A DNA stretch of 64,000 nt from Coriobacteriia bacterium (GCA_009784945.1 WQXH01000005.1:1-64000), one strand, 5' to 3'. Numbered from the stretch's first letter, positions 39,767 to 49,412 are shown. Notes: a model not told the origin generated them from the letters alone. A program made the numbers and translations.

Positions 39767-40861
39767 ATGTTAACGAGTAAGACAATGCCGGATGAACAAC
39801 TCATAGAATTCGTAGAACAGCTCTCGGGAGAAGTCCACTTGCGTGTGGAAGAAAGCCTCGGCAGCGGTTTTGTGCGGCTGAGAAGCGCTGAAGCCGAGCG
39901 TCGTCAAGCCAAGCATGACATACGCTCGGTCGAAGACATCGTCATTGAGATGCTACGCAATGCCCGCGATGCCGAGGCAAGACACATCTTTGTGGCCACC
40001 AGTAAAGAAGAGGAGCTGCGCACGCTCACCGTTATAGATGACGGCAAGGGTATACCCGCAGATCTTCAAAAGAAAATCTTTGAGCCGCGAGTTACCTCAA
40101 AGCTCGACAGCATGGTTATGGACACCTGGGGAGTGCACGGTAGAGGCATGGCTCTTTACTCCATTGCGTCTAACTCTTTGGCTGCTCGCGTTGCTGCTTC
40201 TGCCCCTGAGTTGGGGTCTGCGATTACCATAGAAACCAGCTCCGAGCAGCTTACGGAACGCAGCGATCAGTCTACCTTGCCGCATGTACAGCGAAATGAG
40301 CAGGGAGCACTTGAGGTTGTTAAAGGCCCACACAACATTGCTCGCACTACGGTAGAGTTTGTCTTGGCAGGCAATCAGGTAGTCAATGTATACCTCGGCT
40401 CCCCAGCACAAATAGCATCCACTTTGCTTGACTACGGACAAAAAAGCCTCAAGCGAGAAGAGCTGCTCTTTTGCAAAGACTCAAAGATGCTGCCCCTGGT
40501 ACACAGACTGGCGGCAACGGGAGACTCGGCTCAATTGCAAGAGGAGTGTGCAGAGCTTGGCCTCAAGTTGTCGGAGCGTACTGCTCATCGCATTATCGCA
40601 GGGCAAATCAAGCCACTGGCACCCCTGCTCAAAAGTGTCGCAAGCCGCACAAAGCACGAGCAGGCGCATAAAAGCTCGCATTTGCAAAAGGACAGCCGCG
40701 GCCTCCAAATATCTCAGCCAGATAACGATCGTTTTGTGCGAGCTTTAGAGAGTGCCTTTGAGGTTTTGGGCGAGCGCTACTACCTCAGCCTCGTTGATCT
40801 ACCCAAGGTTCGTGTAAAAGGCAATACAATCTCAGTTCGATTTGAAATCGAGAAGGAATGA
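39767..40861 (+). CDS. GHKL-type ATP-binding protein, no kinase partner domain
   Basis: The 364-residue protein has a histidine-kinase/MutL/Hsp90-like ATPase fold: N-box EMLRNARDAEA (about 65), G1 VIDDGKGIP (about 93), F-like KKIFEPRVTSK, and G2 WGVHGRGMALYSIA (about 122). There is no histidine phosphoacceptor domain, receiver or membrane segment, and no HSP90 or MutL signature beyond the fold. The C-terminal 180 residues are unknown. The true start could be ATG 39,785, since no ribosome site lies before 39,767. A role near RNA turnover is suggested only by its neighbour rny. Confidence 0.65.
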   Translation: MLTSKTMPDEQLIEFVEQLSGEVHLRVEESLGSGFVRLRSAEAERRQAKHDIRSVEDIVIEMLRNARDAEARHIFVATSKEEELRTLTVIDDGKGIPADLQKKIFEPRVTSKLDSMVMDTWGVHGRGMALYSIASNSLAARVAASAPELGSAITIETSSEQLTERSDQSTLPHVQRNEQGALEVVKGPHNIARTTVEFVLAGNQVVNVYLGSPAQIASTLLDYGQKSLKREELLFCKDSKMLPLVHRLAATGDSAQLQEECAELGLKLSERTAHRIIAGQIKPLAPLLKSVASRTKHEQAHKSSHLQKDSRGLQISQPDNDRFVRALESAFEVLGERYYLSLVDLPKVRVKGNTISVRFEIEKE

Positions 40862-40946
40862 AGTGTGATAAACTACCGTGTTATTGGTTGCTATCAAGCA
40901 ATATCGCCGGAATGCGTCCGGCTGTGAGGGTCTGAAAGGAAAAATA

Positions 40947-41417
40947 ATGGACGAAACTGGCGTTTTGGCACTAGTTGATGAGCTCTCTGATCTCATCGAG
41001 GACGGCAAAGCTTCTTTGGGCAACAGGGATAGGCGCACTATTGATGCTGGCCCTGCACTGGACATCCTCGACGAGATTCGACAGGCATTCCCTCAGGAAT
41101 TTGCTCAAGCCCGCCAAATTGTGCGCGAACAGGCAAACATCTTAGAAGACGCTGAGGTGGAAGCTAATCGGATTTTGGAGGACGCACGAAACCAGGCGCT
41201 CACTATTGCCAGCCAACAAGAAGTTGTACGCATTGCTCAACAGCAGGCAGAAAATGTCCTTGCGGATGCCCGCGACCAAGAGCGCGAAATGCGAGCAGGA
41301 GCCGAAGACTATGCCGACACCGTGTTTTCGCATATTGAAAATACCGTTGCGCAAATAAATGAGAATGTGCGTCGCTGTAGAGAGAGGCTTAACACCAAGG
41401 CCACACCTATGCGCTAG
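40947..41417 (+). CDS. Coiled-coil protein, DivIVA/ATP-synthase-b-like
   Basis: ATG 40,947 follows AAAGGAA. The 156-residue protein is almost entirely helical, with a charged coiled coil (about 60-130, EDAEVEANRILEDARNQALTIASQQ) like the b subunit of ATP synthase or DivIVA-type proteins. It has no membrane segment. In actinobacteria similar proteins sit before the DUF177 gene, as here, 5 bases apart. A link to cell division or envelope growth is possible but unproven. Confidence 0.55.
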   Translation: MDETGVLALVDELSDLIEDGKASLGNRDRRTIDAGPALDILDEIRQAFPQEFAQARQIVREQANILEDAEVEANRILEDARNQALTIASQQEVVRIAQQQAENVLADARDQEREMRAGAEDYADTVFSHIENTVAQINENVRRCRERLNTKATPMR

Positions 41418-41422
41418 CCGCC

Positions 41423-41968
41423 ATGCAACTTGATCCGCTCAACATTCAAGTCATACCGCGTCTTGTCAATACCGGCAGTGCGGATCAGACCCAAGGTGTT
41501 TTGCCTTTAGCCAACATAGCCGTGGGTCATCGTCAGTTTGGGGTGCTTGGGGGCATTTCATTTGACGCCAATCTCTTGAACACCAGTGAGGCCATCTTAC
41601 TCAACGGTACGGCTACTGCTTGTCTCACCACATGCTGCGATCGTTGTCTTGAGAATACCCAGCTGAGCATTACCGGTGAGCTTCAAGGCTACTATCTTTT
41701 TGAGCCTTTGGCTACTCAAGATGAAGAGTTGGAAGTGTATGAGATGGTTGACGCAAAAGGTTATATTGACATTGCTCCTTCCATTCTTGCCGCCATCGTT
41801 CATGAATTGCCTCCCGTAACGCTTTGTGCACAAGACTGCAAAGGGATTACCATCCTGAGCACAGATGACGCAAGCCATGACAACAGTGTGCAAGAAAAAG
41901 GCGAGGCAGGAAAAGTCAACCCACTGTCTCCCTTTGCTGCTCTCAAGGACTTCAAGATTGACGAATAA
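41423..41968 (+). CDS. DUF177 (YceD-like) protein
   Basis: The 181-residue protein has the DUF177 pattern: CLTTCCDRCLENTQ in the middle and CAQDCKGI in the C-terminal half, which may bind zinc. YceD in E. coli lies next to rpmF and is linked to 23S rRNA processing. No rpmF follows here; the next gene is rpsB after 212 bases. Confidence 0.75.
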   Translation: MQLDPLNIQVIPRLVNTGSADQTQGVLPLANIAVGHRQFGVLGGISFDANLLNTSEAILLNGTATACLTTCCDRCLENTQLSITGELQGYYLFEPLATQDEELEVYEMVDAKGYIDIAPSILAAIVHELPPVTLCAQDCKGITILSTDDASHDNSVQEKGEAGKVNPLSPFAALKDFKIDE

Positions 41969-42004
41969 TAAGTAATCTTTCATCCACCCAGGAATTCTGA
42001 TACA

Positions 42005-42180
42005 ATAGGCGGGTTCGTCTCAAGGAGGTAAGGCCAGAGGGGCTTATCTCGACATCACACATGCTTGGTGACTAAAGGCGCTCGTGACTGTTTTTGCCAA
42101 TAGGGCTTTAAACGGTTGCGCCGGAGGGTTGATCTGGGCAGAGGGAGAGCACAAGCTCTCAGTAACGAAAAGGAGCACCT
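42005..42180 (+). promoter_or_regulatory. rpsB promoter and leader
   Basis: TACAAT near 42,000 is a likely -10. The leader of about 165 nt carries several inverted pairs (for example GAGAGCacaaGCTCTC, about 42,145-42,160). Ribosomal protein S2 represses its own operon through its leader in other bacteria. That could apply here, but I see no match to a known consensus. Confidence 0.4.
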
Positions 42181-43191
42181 ATGGCAACAAAGGTAAATGT
42201 TGCGTCGCTTATCGACGCCGGGGTTCATTTTGGGCATCAAACCCGCCGCTGGAACCCCAAGATGAAGCCCTACATCTTCACTTCTCGCAAGGGCATCTAC
42301 ATCATTGATCTCAAGCAAACCCTTCTCGAAATGGACAAGGCCTATAGCTTTGTCAAGAATCTAGCCGAGAAGAAGGGCATCATCCTCTTTGTGGGCACCA
42401 AGAAGCAGGCTCAAGAGCCCATCAAATCTGCCGCTGAGCGTTGCGGCATGCCCTACGTTAACCATCGCTGGTTGGGCGGTATGCTCACCAATTTTGTAAC
42501 GATTCGCTCCAGAGTCACCTACATGGAAGAGCTGGAAGCCATGGAAGAAGATGGTCGTATGGCTGCGCTTCCCAAAAAAGAGCAGGTCTTGCTGCGCAAG
42601 AAGCTTGATAAACTGCAAGCTAGTCTCAATGGTGTGCGCCACATGGTGGCTGCCCCCCAGGCGGTGTTCATTGTTGATACCAAGCGCGAAGAGATTGCCG
42701 TAGCCGAGGCAACCAAGCTCAAAGTGCCCGTCATTGGCATACTTGATACCAATGCCGACCCAGATGAAGTAAGCTTTGGCATTCCGGGCAACGATGACGC
42801 TATTCGCTCTGTTGGTTTGATAGCCAATTGCATGGCCGATGCAGTGATTGCCGGAGGCAATGCCGAGAGTATTACCGTAGAGGAGTTGATGAGCGCCCCC
42901 GTCAGCAGTGCGCCCGCAAAAGACGCAGTAGCTGATGATGCGCTTACTGATACCAAGACTGCCACCCAAGAGCAGTCAACAGAAGATACAGAAGCAATAG
43001 ACGAGCCTGTTGAAGCTGCTGAAGTAGTTGATGAGACTTTAGAGGTTCCAGAGGCCGATGAGGCGCTAGAGGCTGCCCCTGATGCAGAAAGCTCCTTGGA
43101 AGAGGAACAAGCGGCAGCTGACACTGACGATGCTTCGTCAGAAATTGCCAAAGAGGAGGCAGAAGCTTCCGTCAAAGACGAGGATGAGTAA
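42181..43191 (+). CDS. rpsB: 30S ribosomal protein S2 with acidic C-terminal extension
   Basis: The core (1-230) is standard S2: LIDAGVHFGHQTRRWNPKM, GIYIIDLKQT, VNHRWLGGMLTNF and PVIGILDTNADPDEV. The protein is 336 residues, about 80-100 more than usual. The extra C-terminal part is Ala/Glu/Asp-rich (EDTEAIDEPVEAAEVVDETLE...). Acidic tails occur in some actinobacterial S2 proteins, but this one is long. AAAAGGAGC precedes the ATG. It is co-transcribed with tsf. Confidence 0.95.
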   Translation: MATKVNVASLIDAGVHFGHQTRRWNPKMKPYIFTSRKGIYIIDLKQTLLEMDKAYSFVKNLAEKKGIILFVGTKKQAQEPIKSAAERCGMPYVNHRWLGGMLTNFVTIRSRVTYMEELEAMEEDGRMAALPKKEQVLLRKKLDKLQASLNGVRHMVAAPQAVFIVDTKREEIAVAEATKLKVPVIGILDTNADPDEVSFGIPGNDDAIRSVGLIANCMADAVIAGGNAESITVEELMSAPVSSAPAKDAVADDALTDTKTATQEQSTEDTEAIDEPVEAAEVVDETLEVPEADEALEAAPDAESSLEEEQAAADTDDASSEIAKEEAEASVKDEDE

Positions 43192-43248
43192 ACACCCTCT
43201 TATATCAGATTAAGTATTTGAAAGACTTTACACAGAAAGGAATCCACC

Positions 43249-44121
43249 ATGGCAGAGATAAGTGCCAAGCTGGTCAAGGAACTGCGCGAGATGACCGGCG
43301 CGGGTATGATGGAATGCAAGAAGGCTCTCATCGAGGCTGAGGGCATCTTAGAAAAGGCAGTAGATGTTTTGCGCACGCGCGGCCTTGCCGCAGCTGCAAA
43401 GAAGGCAGGGCGTGCTACCAATGAGGGTCTCATAGTGGCAAAGGTCTCCGATGACGCACAGAGCGCTGCTCTTGTGGAGATCAACTGCGAAACCGACTTT
43501 GTTTCGCGAAACGATGTTTTTGGTGCGCTGGCCAATAAGATTGCCGATGCTGTGCTCGTAGGAAAACCTGCGGATATTGAGGCGTTGAGCGCTCTTGCCA
43601 TTGACGGCGAGACGGTAGCCGACATCCTCACGGATGGCATTCACACCATTGGCGAAAACATCCAAGTGAGCCGCTTTGAGTGCCTTGAGGCCACCAGCGG
43701 CGCCTTTTCGTCGTATATTCATGGCGGTGGTCGCCTTGGCATACTGGTGCAGTTTGCCCTGAGTAAGCCGGAGACTGCCGAAGCGGACGCATTTAAAGCA
43801 GTGGCCAAGGACATTGCCATGCAGGTGGCTGCTGCCAATCCTTTGGCGGTGAGCCAAGAAAACATTGATGCTCAGATTGTCGAAAAGGAGATGAGTATCT
43901 ATAAGGCACAGGCTGCAGAGTCTGGCAAGCCAGAAAACATCCAAGAGCAGATTGCAAGCGGACGCATGAAGAAGTTCTTTGCCGAGAACACGCTCGTAGA
44001 GCAAGCCTTCATCAAAGATCCAGACCAGACGGTCAGCCAGGTGCTTGCCGCTGCCTCCAAGGAGCTTGGCGATACTATCACCGTAGTAGAGTTTAAGCGC
44101 TTTGAGCTCGGTGGCCTCTAA
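43249..44121 (+). CDS. tsf: Translation elongation factor Ts
   Basis: EF-Ts exchanges GDP for GTP on EF-Tu. The 290-residue protein has the N-terminal UBA-like module (LVKELREMTGAGMMECKKALIEAEG) and the core signature CETDFVSRNDVF, then the C-terminal FFAENTLVEQAFIKD. AGAAAGGA precedes the start. It ends the rpsB-tsf operon. Confidence 0.96.
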   Translation: MAEISAKLVKELREMTGAGMMECKKALIEAEGILEKAVDVLRTRGLAAAAKKAGRATNEGLIVAKVSDDAQSAALVEINCETDFVSRNDVFGALANKIADAVLVGKPADIEALSALAIDGETVADILTDGIHTIGENIQVSRFECLEATSGAFSSYIHGGGRLGILVQFALSKPETAEADAFKAVAKDIAMQVAAANPLAVSQENIDAQIVEKEMSIYKAQAAESGKPENIQEQIASGRMKKFFAENTLVEQAFIKDPDQTVSQVLAAASKELGDTITVVEFKRFELGGL

Positions 44122-44157
44122 GCCAACAGCCAGCTCCAGCGCAATACCCTTAACTAT

Positions 44158-44197
44158 CAAATGACTCTTATGGCTCGCAAGTCATAAGAGTCATTTG
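44158..44197 (+). terminator. Terminator after rpsB-tsf
   Basis: CAAATGACTCTTATG and CATAAGAGTCATTTG form a perfect 15-bp stem around a 10-base loop. It lies between tsf and the convergent mazF gene. Confidence 0.75.
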
Positions 44198-44276
44198 CAA
44201 TGTGCCAAGTAGTACGCGAGTAACGCTGAGCCAGGTGTTGCATGGTGTCAGGGAGATATCCCTCAGCACCATCACT

Positions 44277-44600
44277 TTATAGGAATAGGCGCAGCGCAGT
44301 GATGATGTCCTCCAGAGTTGCCTCGTCAAGCCTGCCAACCACCTTCGAGTTTCGAGCGTATAAATCTATGGTGCGAACCTGCTCGGCGCATACGAAGCCC
44401 GTAACCTCACGCCCATCGGGGATTCTAAAGTGCAAGGGAAACCCATTGTTTGTTTTGGTAATAGGGCAAACGAGAGCCAGGCTTGTTCTATTATTGAAGT
44501 CGTCGTTGCTCACGATTACAGACGGACGGTTTCCTGCAGGCTCATGACCCTTGGTGGGGTTGTAGTCAAAGTATACGATGTCTCCTTGAGAATAGATCAT
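44277..44600 (-). CDS. mazF: MazF/PemK-type mRNA interferase toxin
   Basis: I use ATG 44,600, whose A is the last base of the mazE stop codon, as usual for coupled toxin genes. The 107-residue protein has GDIVYFDYNPTKGHEPAGNRPSVIVS, the SH3-like core with the conserved E and R, then VCPITKTNNGFPLHF and VCAEQVRTIDLYAR. MazF toxins cut mRNA at short single-stranded sites when the antitoxin is lost. The site cannot be predicted. Confidence 0.9.
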   Translation of the reverse strand: MIYSQGDIVYFDYNPTKGHEPAGNRPSVIVSNDDFNNRTSLALVCPITKTNNGFPLHFRIPDGREVTGFVCAEQVRTIDLYARNSKVVGRLDEATLEDIITALRLFL

Positions 44601-44845
44601 CACCAAGCTTCCCTTCCAACCGGCTCGCCAGCATCCCATTCAACAGGCTGATAGTCACCAGAATAATTCGTAAACAGTTCTGATAGAGACTGTGGCTTTC
44701 TTTGGGTCTTTGACATATGAATCCCATTGTCGTAAACCTTGATTTCAAGCACATCGCCTGCTGATAGATTAAGCTCGTCGCAAATAAGCTTAGGGATTCT
44801 CACACCTTGCCCGTTGCCCCATTTAGTTAAGGTAGTTGCAGCCAT
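44600..44845 (-). CDS. mazE: MazE-type antitoxin (AbrB fold)
   Basis: ATG 44,845 follows AGAGGAGC. The 81-residue protein has a swapped-hairpin AbrB/MazE N-terminus (TLTKWGNGQGVRIPKLICDELNLSAGDVLEI) that binds the promoter, and a flexible C-terminal tail (QSLSELFTNYSGDYQPVEWDAGEPVG) of the kind that wraps the toxin. It precedes mazF with a one-base overlap. It lies on the strand opposite to the flanking growth genes. Confidence 0.88.
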   Translation of the reverse strand: MAATTLTKWGNGQGVRIPKLICDELNLSAGDVLEIKVYDNGIHMSKTQRKPQSLSELFTNYSGDYQPVEWDAGEPVGREAW

Positions 44846-44869
44846 ATACGCTCCTCTGCTCGTAGTAGA

Positions 44870-44905
44870 TATACAAAGTATAAACATCGACTCAGGCTGT
44901 GTCAA
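44870..44905 (-). promoter_or_regulatory. mazEF promoter and operator
   Basis: On the minus strand TTGACA (44,900-44,905) and TATACT (44,877-44,882) have a 17-base spacer, a near-consensus promoter. The palindrome TATACaaaGTATA covers the -10 and is a likely operator for MazE/MazEF. Confidence 0.7.
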
Positions 44906-45017
44906 CCAAATAACGGCTAGGGCTGACCCAAGCAAGTGACCTGTGACGGCGTTGGCATTGTACAACTACAGCCCATGTTGCGCTTATCAACACTCTGAGG
45001 TATCACTGAGCGTTTGA

Positions 45018-45785
<768 letters not shown>

Positions 45786-45810
45786 GAAACAAGAGCTAAT
45801 ATATGAGAGG

Positions 45811-45926
45811 GCTTTTTTAAGTGAGTAGACTGGCTCGAAAACAGGGTTTGAGCCGACAGGAGTGTATATCTGATACATGACCGAGGCGCAACCTGTTTCA
45901 AAGACAAGCCGCCGCTTAAAGAAAGC
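45811..45926 (+). ncRNA. Structured repeat element, copy C
   Basis: The outer stem GCTTTTTTAAG/CTTAAAGAAAGC has one bulge. GGCT/AGCC and ACAGGGTT/AACCTGT are the inner stems. The loops hold GTGAGTAGAC and GCCGACAGGAGTGTATATCTGATACATGACCGAGG. The stems are unlike those of A and B yet still pair. It lies between pyrH and frr and ends 22 bases before the frr start. Its ATG at 45,877 is in frame with frr, so a longer RRF could be made. Confidence 0.65.
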
Positions 45927-45948
45927 CAGAAAAAGGAAAGGTGTTACT

Positions 45949-46512
45949 ATGTCAGCCGTTGAAGAAATCATCTCTTCGCATCAAACCTTGATGGAGAAGA
46001 CCCTCAATAATATGGCGCAGGAGTTTGCTTCTGTGCGCACCGGTCGTGCATCGGCAGCCATGCTCGAACGCATTAATGTTGATTACTATGGCACGTCTAC
46101 TCCCGTGACTCAGCTGGCTGGCGTAAAGTCACCCGAAGCCCATCTGCTGGTTATCGAGCCTTGGGACAAAAGCATTTTAAAGGATATCGAAAAAGCCATT
46201 ATGGCATCAGACCTGGGCATTACCCCATCAAGTGACGGCCAGATGATTCGCTTGCCATTTCCGCCTCCCACTGAGGAGCGACGCAAGGAGCTGGTCAAAC
46301 AGTGCAAGACCATTGCTGAGGATGCCAAGGTTGCCATACGCAATATTCGCCGCGATGCAAATAGCAAGCTGGAGAGACTCGTCAAGGATGAATCGCTGCC
46401 AAAAGATGACAAACATCGCGCCGAAGAAAAGATACAAAAGCTCACCGATGTGCATGTTGAGAAAGTAGACGTAGCGCTGGGGAATAAAGAAGCCGAAGTC
46501 ATGGAGGTCTGA
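45949..46512 (+). CDS. frr: Ribosome recycling factor
   Basis: RRF splits ribosomes after termination together with EF-G. ATG 45,949 follows AAAGGAAAGG and gives 187 residues, the usual length. The track start at 45,877 adds 24 residues from the RNA-like element. Motifs are FASVRTGRASAAMLERI, KSPEAHLLVIEPWD, RLPFPPPTEERRKELVKQCK and NIRRDANSKLERLVKD. Confidence 0.96.
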   Translation: MSAVEEIISSHQTLMEKTLNNMAQEFASVRTGRASAAMLERINVDYYGTSTPVTQLAGVKSPEAHLLVIEPWDKSILKDIEKAIMASDLGITPSSDGQMIRLPFPPPTEERRKELVKQCKTIAEDAKVAIRNIRRDANSKLERLVKDESLPKDDKHRAEEKIQKLTDVHVEKVDVALGNKEAEVMEV

Positions 46513-46542
46513 GTTACATGCTTGGCCTAATGGTACACTGAC

Positions 46543-47346
46543 GTGTCGCGCCCGCGAAAGTCACTAGAGCACATTTTTGTGAATCCTCCAGATGATGTGG
46601 ATTACACACTACTGGATGCAGAGCGCATACCAGCGCATATAGCTGTCATCATGGACGGCAATGGGCGTTGGGCAGTCTTGCATGGCAAGCCACGAGCCTT
46701 GGGTCATAAGGCAGGCATAAAAGGGGTGCGCGAGCTTATCCGCACTTCTTCTGACATAGGCGTGGATTACCTTACCATCTACTCCTTTTCTACCGAAAAC
46801 TGGAGCAGGCCGCGCGCAGAGGTAGCAGGCTTGATGGAGCTCTTTGCTGCAACCATGGCGGCCGAGCTGGATGGCATGCATGAAGAAGGGGTGCGTATCA
46901 AGGTAATTGGCAGCATGTCTGAGTTGCCGCGGCGCACGCGCGAGACCTTTGAGCGAGGTATAGAGCAAACCAGACACAACACCGGTATGACGCTCGTCAT
47001 TGCCGTCAACTATGGTTCGAGACTCGAGATTATCCAGGCTGCGCAAGCTCTGGCCCTCAAGGCTTTGCAGGGGGCATTATCCGCAGAGGATATCAAAGAG
47101 CTCGATGAATGCGGCTTTGCTGAGTATTTGCAAACCAGTGATATTCCCGACCCTGATCTTTTGATACGCACCAGCGGCGAGTATCGCCTCTCAAACTTTT
47201 TGTTATATCAAACGGCCTACAGTGAGCTTTACATCACCTCGGTGCTCTGGCCCGACTTTGACCGCTTTGAGCTTTGCCGAGCGCTTCTTGAGTTTCAGAG
47301 TCGCAGCAGGCGTTTTGGAAATGTAGGCGGCGATGATGAGCAATAA
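46543..47346 (+). CDS. uppS: Isoprenyl transferase (undecaprenyl diphosphate synthase type)
   Basis: The enzyme condenses isopentenyl diphosphate into the C50-C55 lipid carrier for cell-wall synthesis. The 267-residue protein has IPAHIAVIMDGNGRWA (catalytic Asp), GHKAGIKGVRELI, YLTIYSFSTENWSRP, and DPDLLIRTSGEYRLSNFLLYQTAYSELY. The GTG start at 46,543 has no strong ribosome site, so the exact start is open. Confidence 0.94.
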   Translation: MSRPRKSLEHIFVNPPDDVDYTLLDAERIPAHIAVIMDGNGRWAVLHGKPRALGHKAGIKGVRELIRTSSDIGVDYLTIYSFSTENWSRPRAEVAGLMELFAATMAAELDGMHEEGVRIKVIGSMSELPRRTRETFERGIEQTRHNTGMTLVIAVNYGSRLEIIQAAQALALKALQGALSAEDIKELDECGFAEYLQTSDIPDPDLLIRTSGEYRLSNFLLYQTAYSELYITSVLWPDFDRFELCRALLEFQSRSRRFGNVGGDDEQ

Positions 47347-47381
47347 GGATGCACAGAGAGCATCGTGTGTGAGGTGCTACG

Positions 47382-48206
47382 ATGGCTAAACGCGTGGTTA
47401 CCGGTGCCCTGATTGCAGTAATCACGGCGGTACTGATCTTAGGAAGCTCGCTTTCTACCGCCCTCTTCTTAGCGGCGCTCTCGGGCATTTGTGCCTGGGA
47501 GTTTTATGCCATGCTGCGCTCCGACGCCAAGCTTCCTAATGAACTCATTGGAACAGCGGCATCTGCCCTTTATCCCATCAGCTTTTATTTTTGGGGCTTT
47601 GCTGGTCTACTCTCGCTTACGACGCTTTTTGCTCTGGTGCTGCTCATTTGGTATGTCTTTTACACCAAGGCTCGCATTACCGACGTAGCCATTACTCTCT
47701 TTGGCGCTCTTTATACGGGTCTCATGCTCACCAGTCTTATTCTAATTCGTCAGATACCTCCCGTGCTGGAGGACTTTTTCTTGCCAGGCATCTGGGGAGG
47801 CGTTTTAGTTGCCATAATCGTCTTTAGCACCTTTGCCAATGATGCGGCTGCATTTTTTGTGGGAAGCAAGATCGGCAAGCATAAAATGGCCCCACGCATC
47901 TCTCCAGCCAAAAGCTGGGAGGGGTTCTTTGCAGGCATGATTGCCTCGGTGGCCCTCTGGTGCTTGATACCCCTCATACCGGGCATGGATATTGGTTGGG
48001 GCTGGATTATCGTTGGCGGCATCTTATGCGGCTGGATAGGTATTTTGGGCGACTTGGTTGAGTCGCGCATCAAGCGCTCAACAGGACACAAAGACTCCAG
48101 CAAGCTCCTGCCCGGACACGGCGGGTTTTTAGACAGATGCGACTCGCTTCTTTTGGTGGGAGCGGCAGCCTCTATCATTTTACGTTTTGCTGGCGCAATT
48201 GGCTAA
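47382..48206 (+). CDS. cdsA: Phosphatidate cytidylyltransferase
   Basis: CdsA makes CDP-diacylglycerol for phospholipids. The 274-residue protein has about eight membrane segments and the signature at the C-terminus: ESRIKRSTGHKDSSKLLPGHGGFLDRCDSL, containing the conserved Lys, Asp and Asp. Upstream FANDAAAFFVGSKIGKHKMAPRISPAKSWEG is typical of the family. Confidence 0.94.
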   Translation: MAKRVVTGALIAVITAVLILGSSLSTALFLAALSGICAWEFYAMLRSDAKLPNELIGTAASALYPISFYFWGFAGLLSLTTLFALVLLIWYVFYTKARITDVAITLFGALYTGLMLTSLILIRQIPPVLEDFFLPGIWGGVLVAIIVFSTFANDAAAFFVGSKIGKHKMAPRISPAKSWEGFFAGMIASVALWCLIPLIPGMDIGWGWIIVGGILCGWIGILGDLVESRIKRSTGHKDSSKLLPGHGGFLDRCDSLLLVGAAASIILRFAGAIG

Positions 48207-48265
48207 GACCTAACATTTTTTTGTCTACCAGGCACGATGTCATTAAAAGGCCCTCAGAGAGAAGC

Positions 48266-49405
48266 ATGAAGAAGCAAAAAGAGCATCAAGAAAAAAAGAG
48301 AGTTGTCATACTTGGTTCCACCGGCTCCATTGGCAGGCAGGCGGTAGAGATCTGTGCACATTATCAAGACCGTTTAGAGGTCGTTGGTCTTTCTGCTCAC
48401 TCTAACGCAGAGCTGCTGGCCTCTCAGGCTGCCTTTCTTAATGTTAAAAACACCGCTTTAACCACCAAAGATGGTCCTCAAGCTCTCGTTGAGCTTGCTC
48501 TTTCTCACGAGCCAGACATTGTCTTAAACGCCTTGGTAGGCGCTGCCGGCGTGCAGGTAAGCTATGAAGTCATTAAGACTCAGACAACTCTTGCTCTGGC
48601 AAACAAGGAGTCGCTTGTTGTGGCGGGAGAGCTTATCATGCCTTATGTAGAGTCCAACCAGCTGCTTCCTGTTGACTCCGAACATGCCGCACTGTTTCAG
48701 TGTCTTGTTGGAGAGGACGTTAAGGAGGTTGCCAATCTGTGGATAACTGCCAGCGGTGGCCCCTTTAGGGCTCGCAAGCGCCAAGACCTTACCAAGGTAA
48801 CGCAAGCGCAGGCGCTTGCTCATCCTAACTGGAGCATGGGAGCCAAAATCTCCATTGACTCTGCCACCCTCATGAACAAGGGTCTGGAGATAATCGAAGC
48901 ACATCATATATTTGCTATACCATATAGCAATATTAAGGTGGTACAGCACCCTCAGAGTTGTATTCACTCCCTCGTTGAGTTTGTTGACGGCAGCTTTATG
49001 GCGCACCTGGGGGTTACGGATATGCGTATTCCTATTCAGTACGCGCTCAGCTACCCCAAAAGATGGCCGGCTGCCTTTAGTCCTGCCTCACTTGACCTCT
49101 GTGAACTGGGCAGCTTGGACTTTCATGCCCCCGACTCAGAAACCTTTGGCTGCCTACGCCTGGCAAGAGAGGCAGGTGAGGCAGGCGGCACCCTGCCCTG
49201 CGTGCTCAACGCTGCCAATGAAGTGGCCGTGGACGCCTTCCTAGACGGGCGCATAGGCTTTTTGGACATAGAGCGTATCGTAGAGAGCTGCCTCACAAGC
49301 CACAGTCGTCAAGATGCCAGCTCGCTCGAACTGATTTTGGAAGCTGATGCTGAGACCCGCCTAAAGGCCGATGAGCTCTGTGCCAAACTCAAAAAGGGTG
49401 GTTAG
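48266..49405 (+). CDS. dxr: 1-deoxy-D-xylulose-5-phosphate reductoisomerase
   Basis: Dxr is the first committed enzyme of the MEP isoprenoid pathway and feeds UppS. ATG 48,266 is used; the track start lies inside cdsA. The 379-residue protein shows the NADPH motif GSTGSIGRQ, ANKESLVVAGE, PVDSEHAALFQCL (metal and substrate), SGGPFR, and LMNKGLEIIEAHHIF. The rseP and ispG genes that often follow dxr are not present; the next genes are on the other strand. Confidence 0.95.
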   Translation: MKKQKEHQEKKRVVILGSTGSIGRQAVEICAHYQDRLEVVGLSAHSNAELLASQAAFLNVKNTALTTKDGPQALVELALSHEPDIVLNALVGAAGVQVSYEVIKTQTTLALANKESLVVAGELIMPYVESNQLLPVDSEHAALFQCLVGEDVKEVANLWITASGGPFRARKRQDLTKVTQAQALAHPNWSMGAKISIDSATLMNKGLEIIEAHHIFAIPYSNIKVVQHPQSCIHSLVEFVDGSFMAHLGVTDMRIPIQYALSYPKRWPAAFSPASLDLCELGSLDFHAPDSETFGCLRLAREAGEAGGTLPCVLNAANEVAVDAFLDGRIGFLDIERIVESCLTSHSRQDASSLELILEADAETRLKADELCAKLKKGG

Positions 49406-49412
49406 CCACCTG

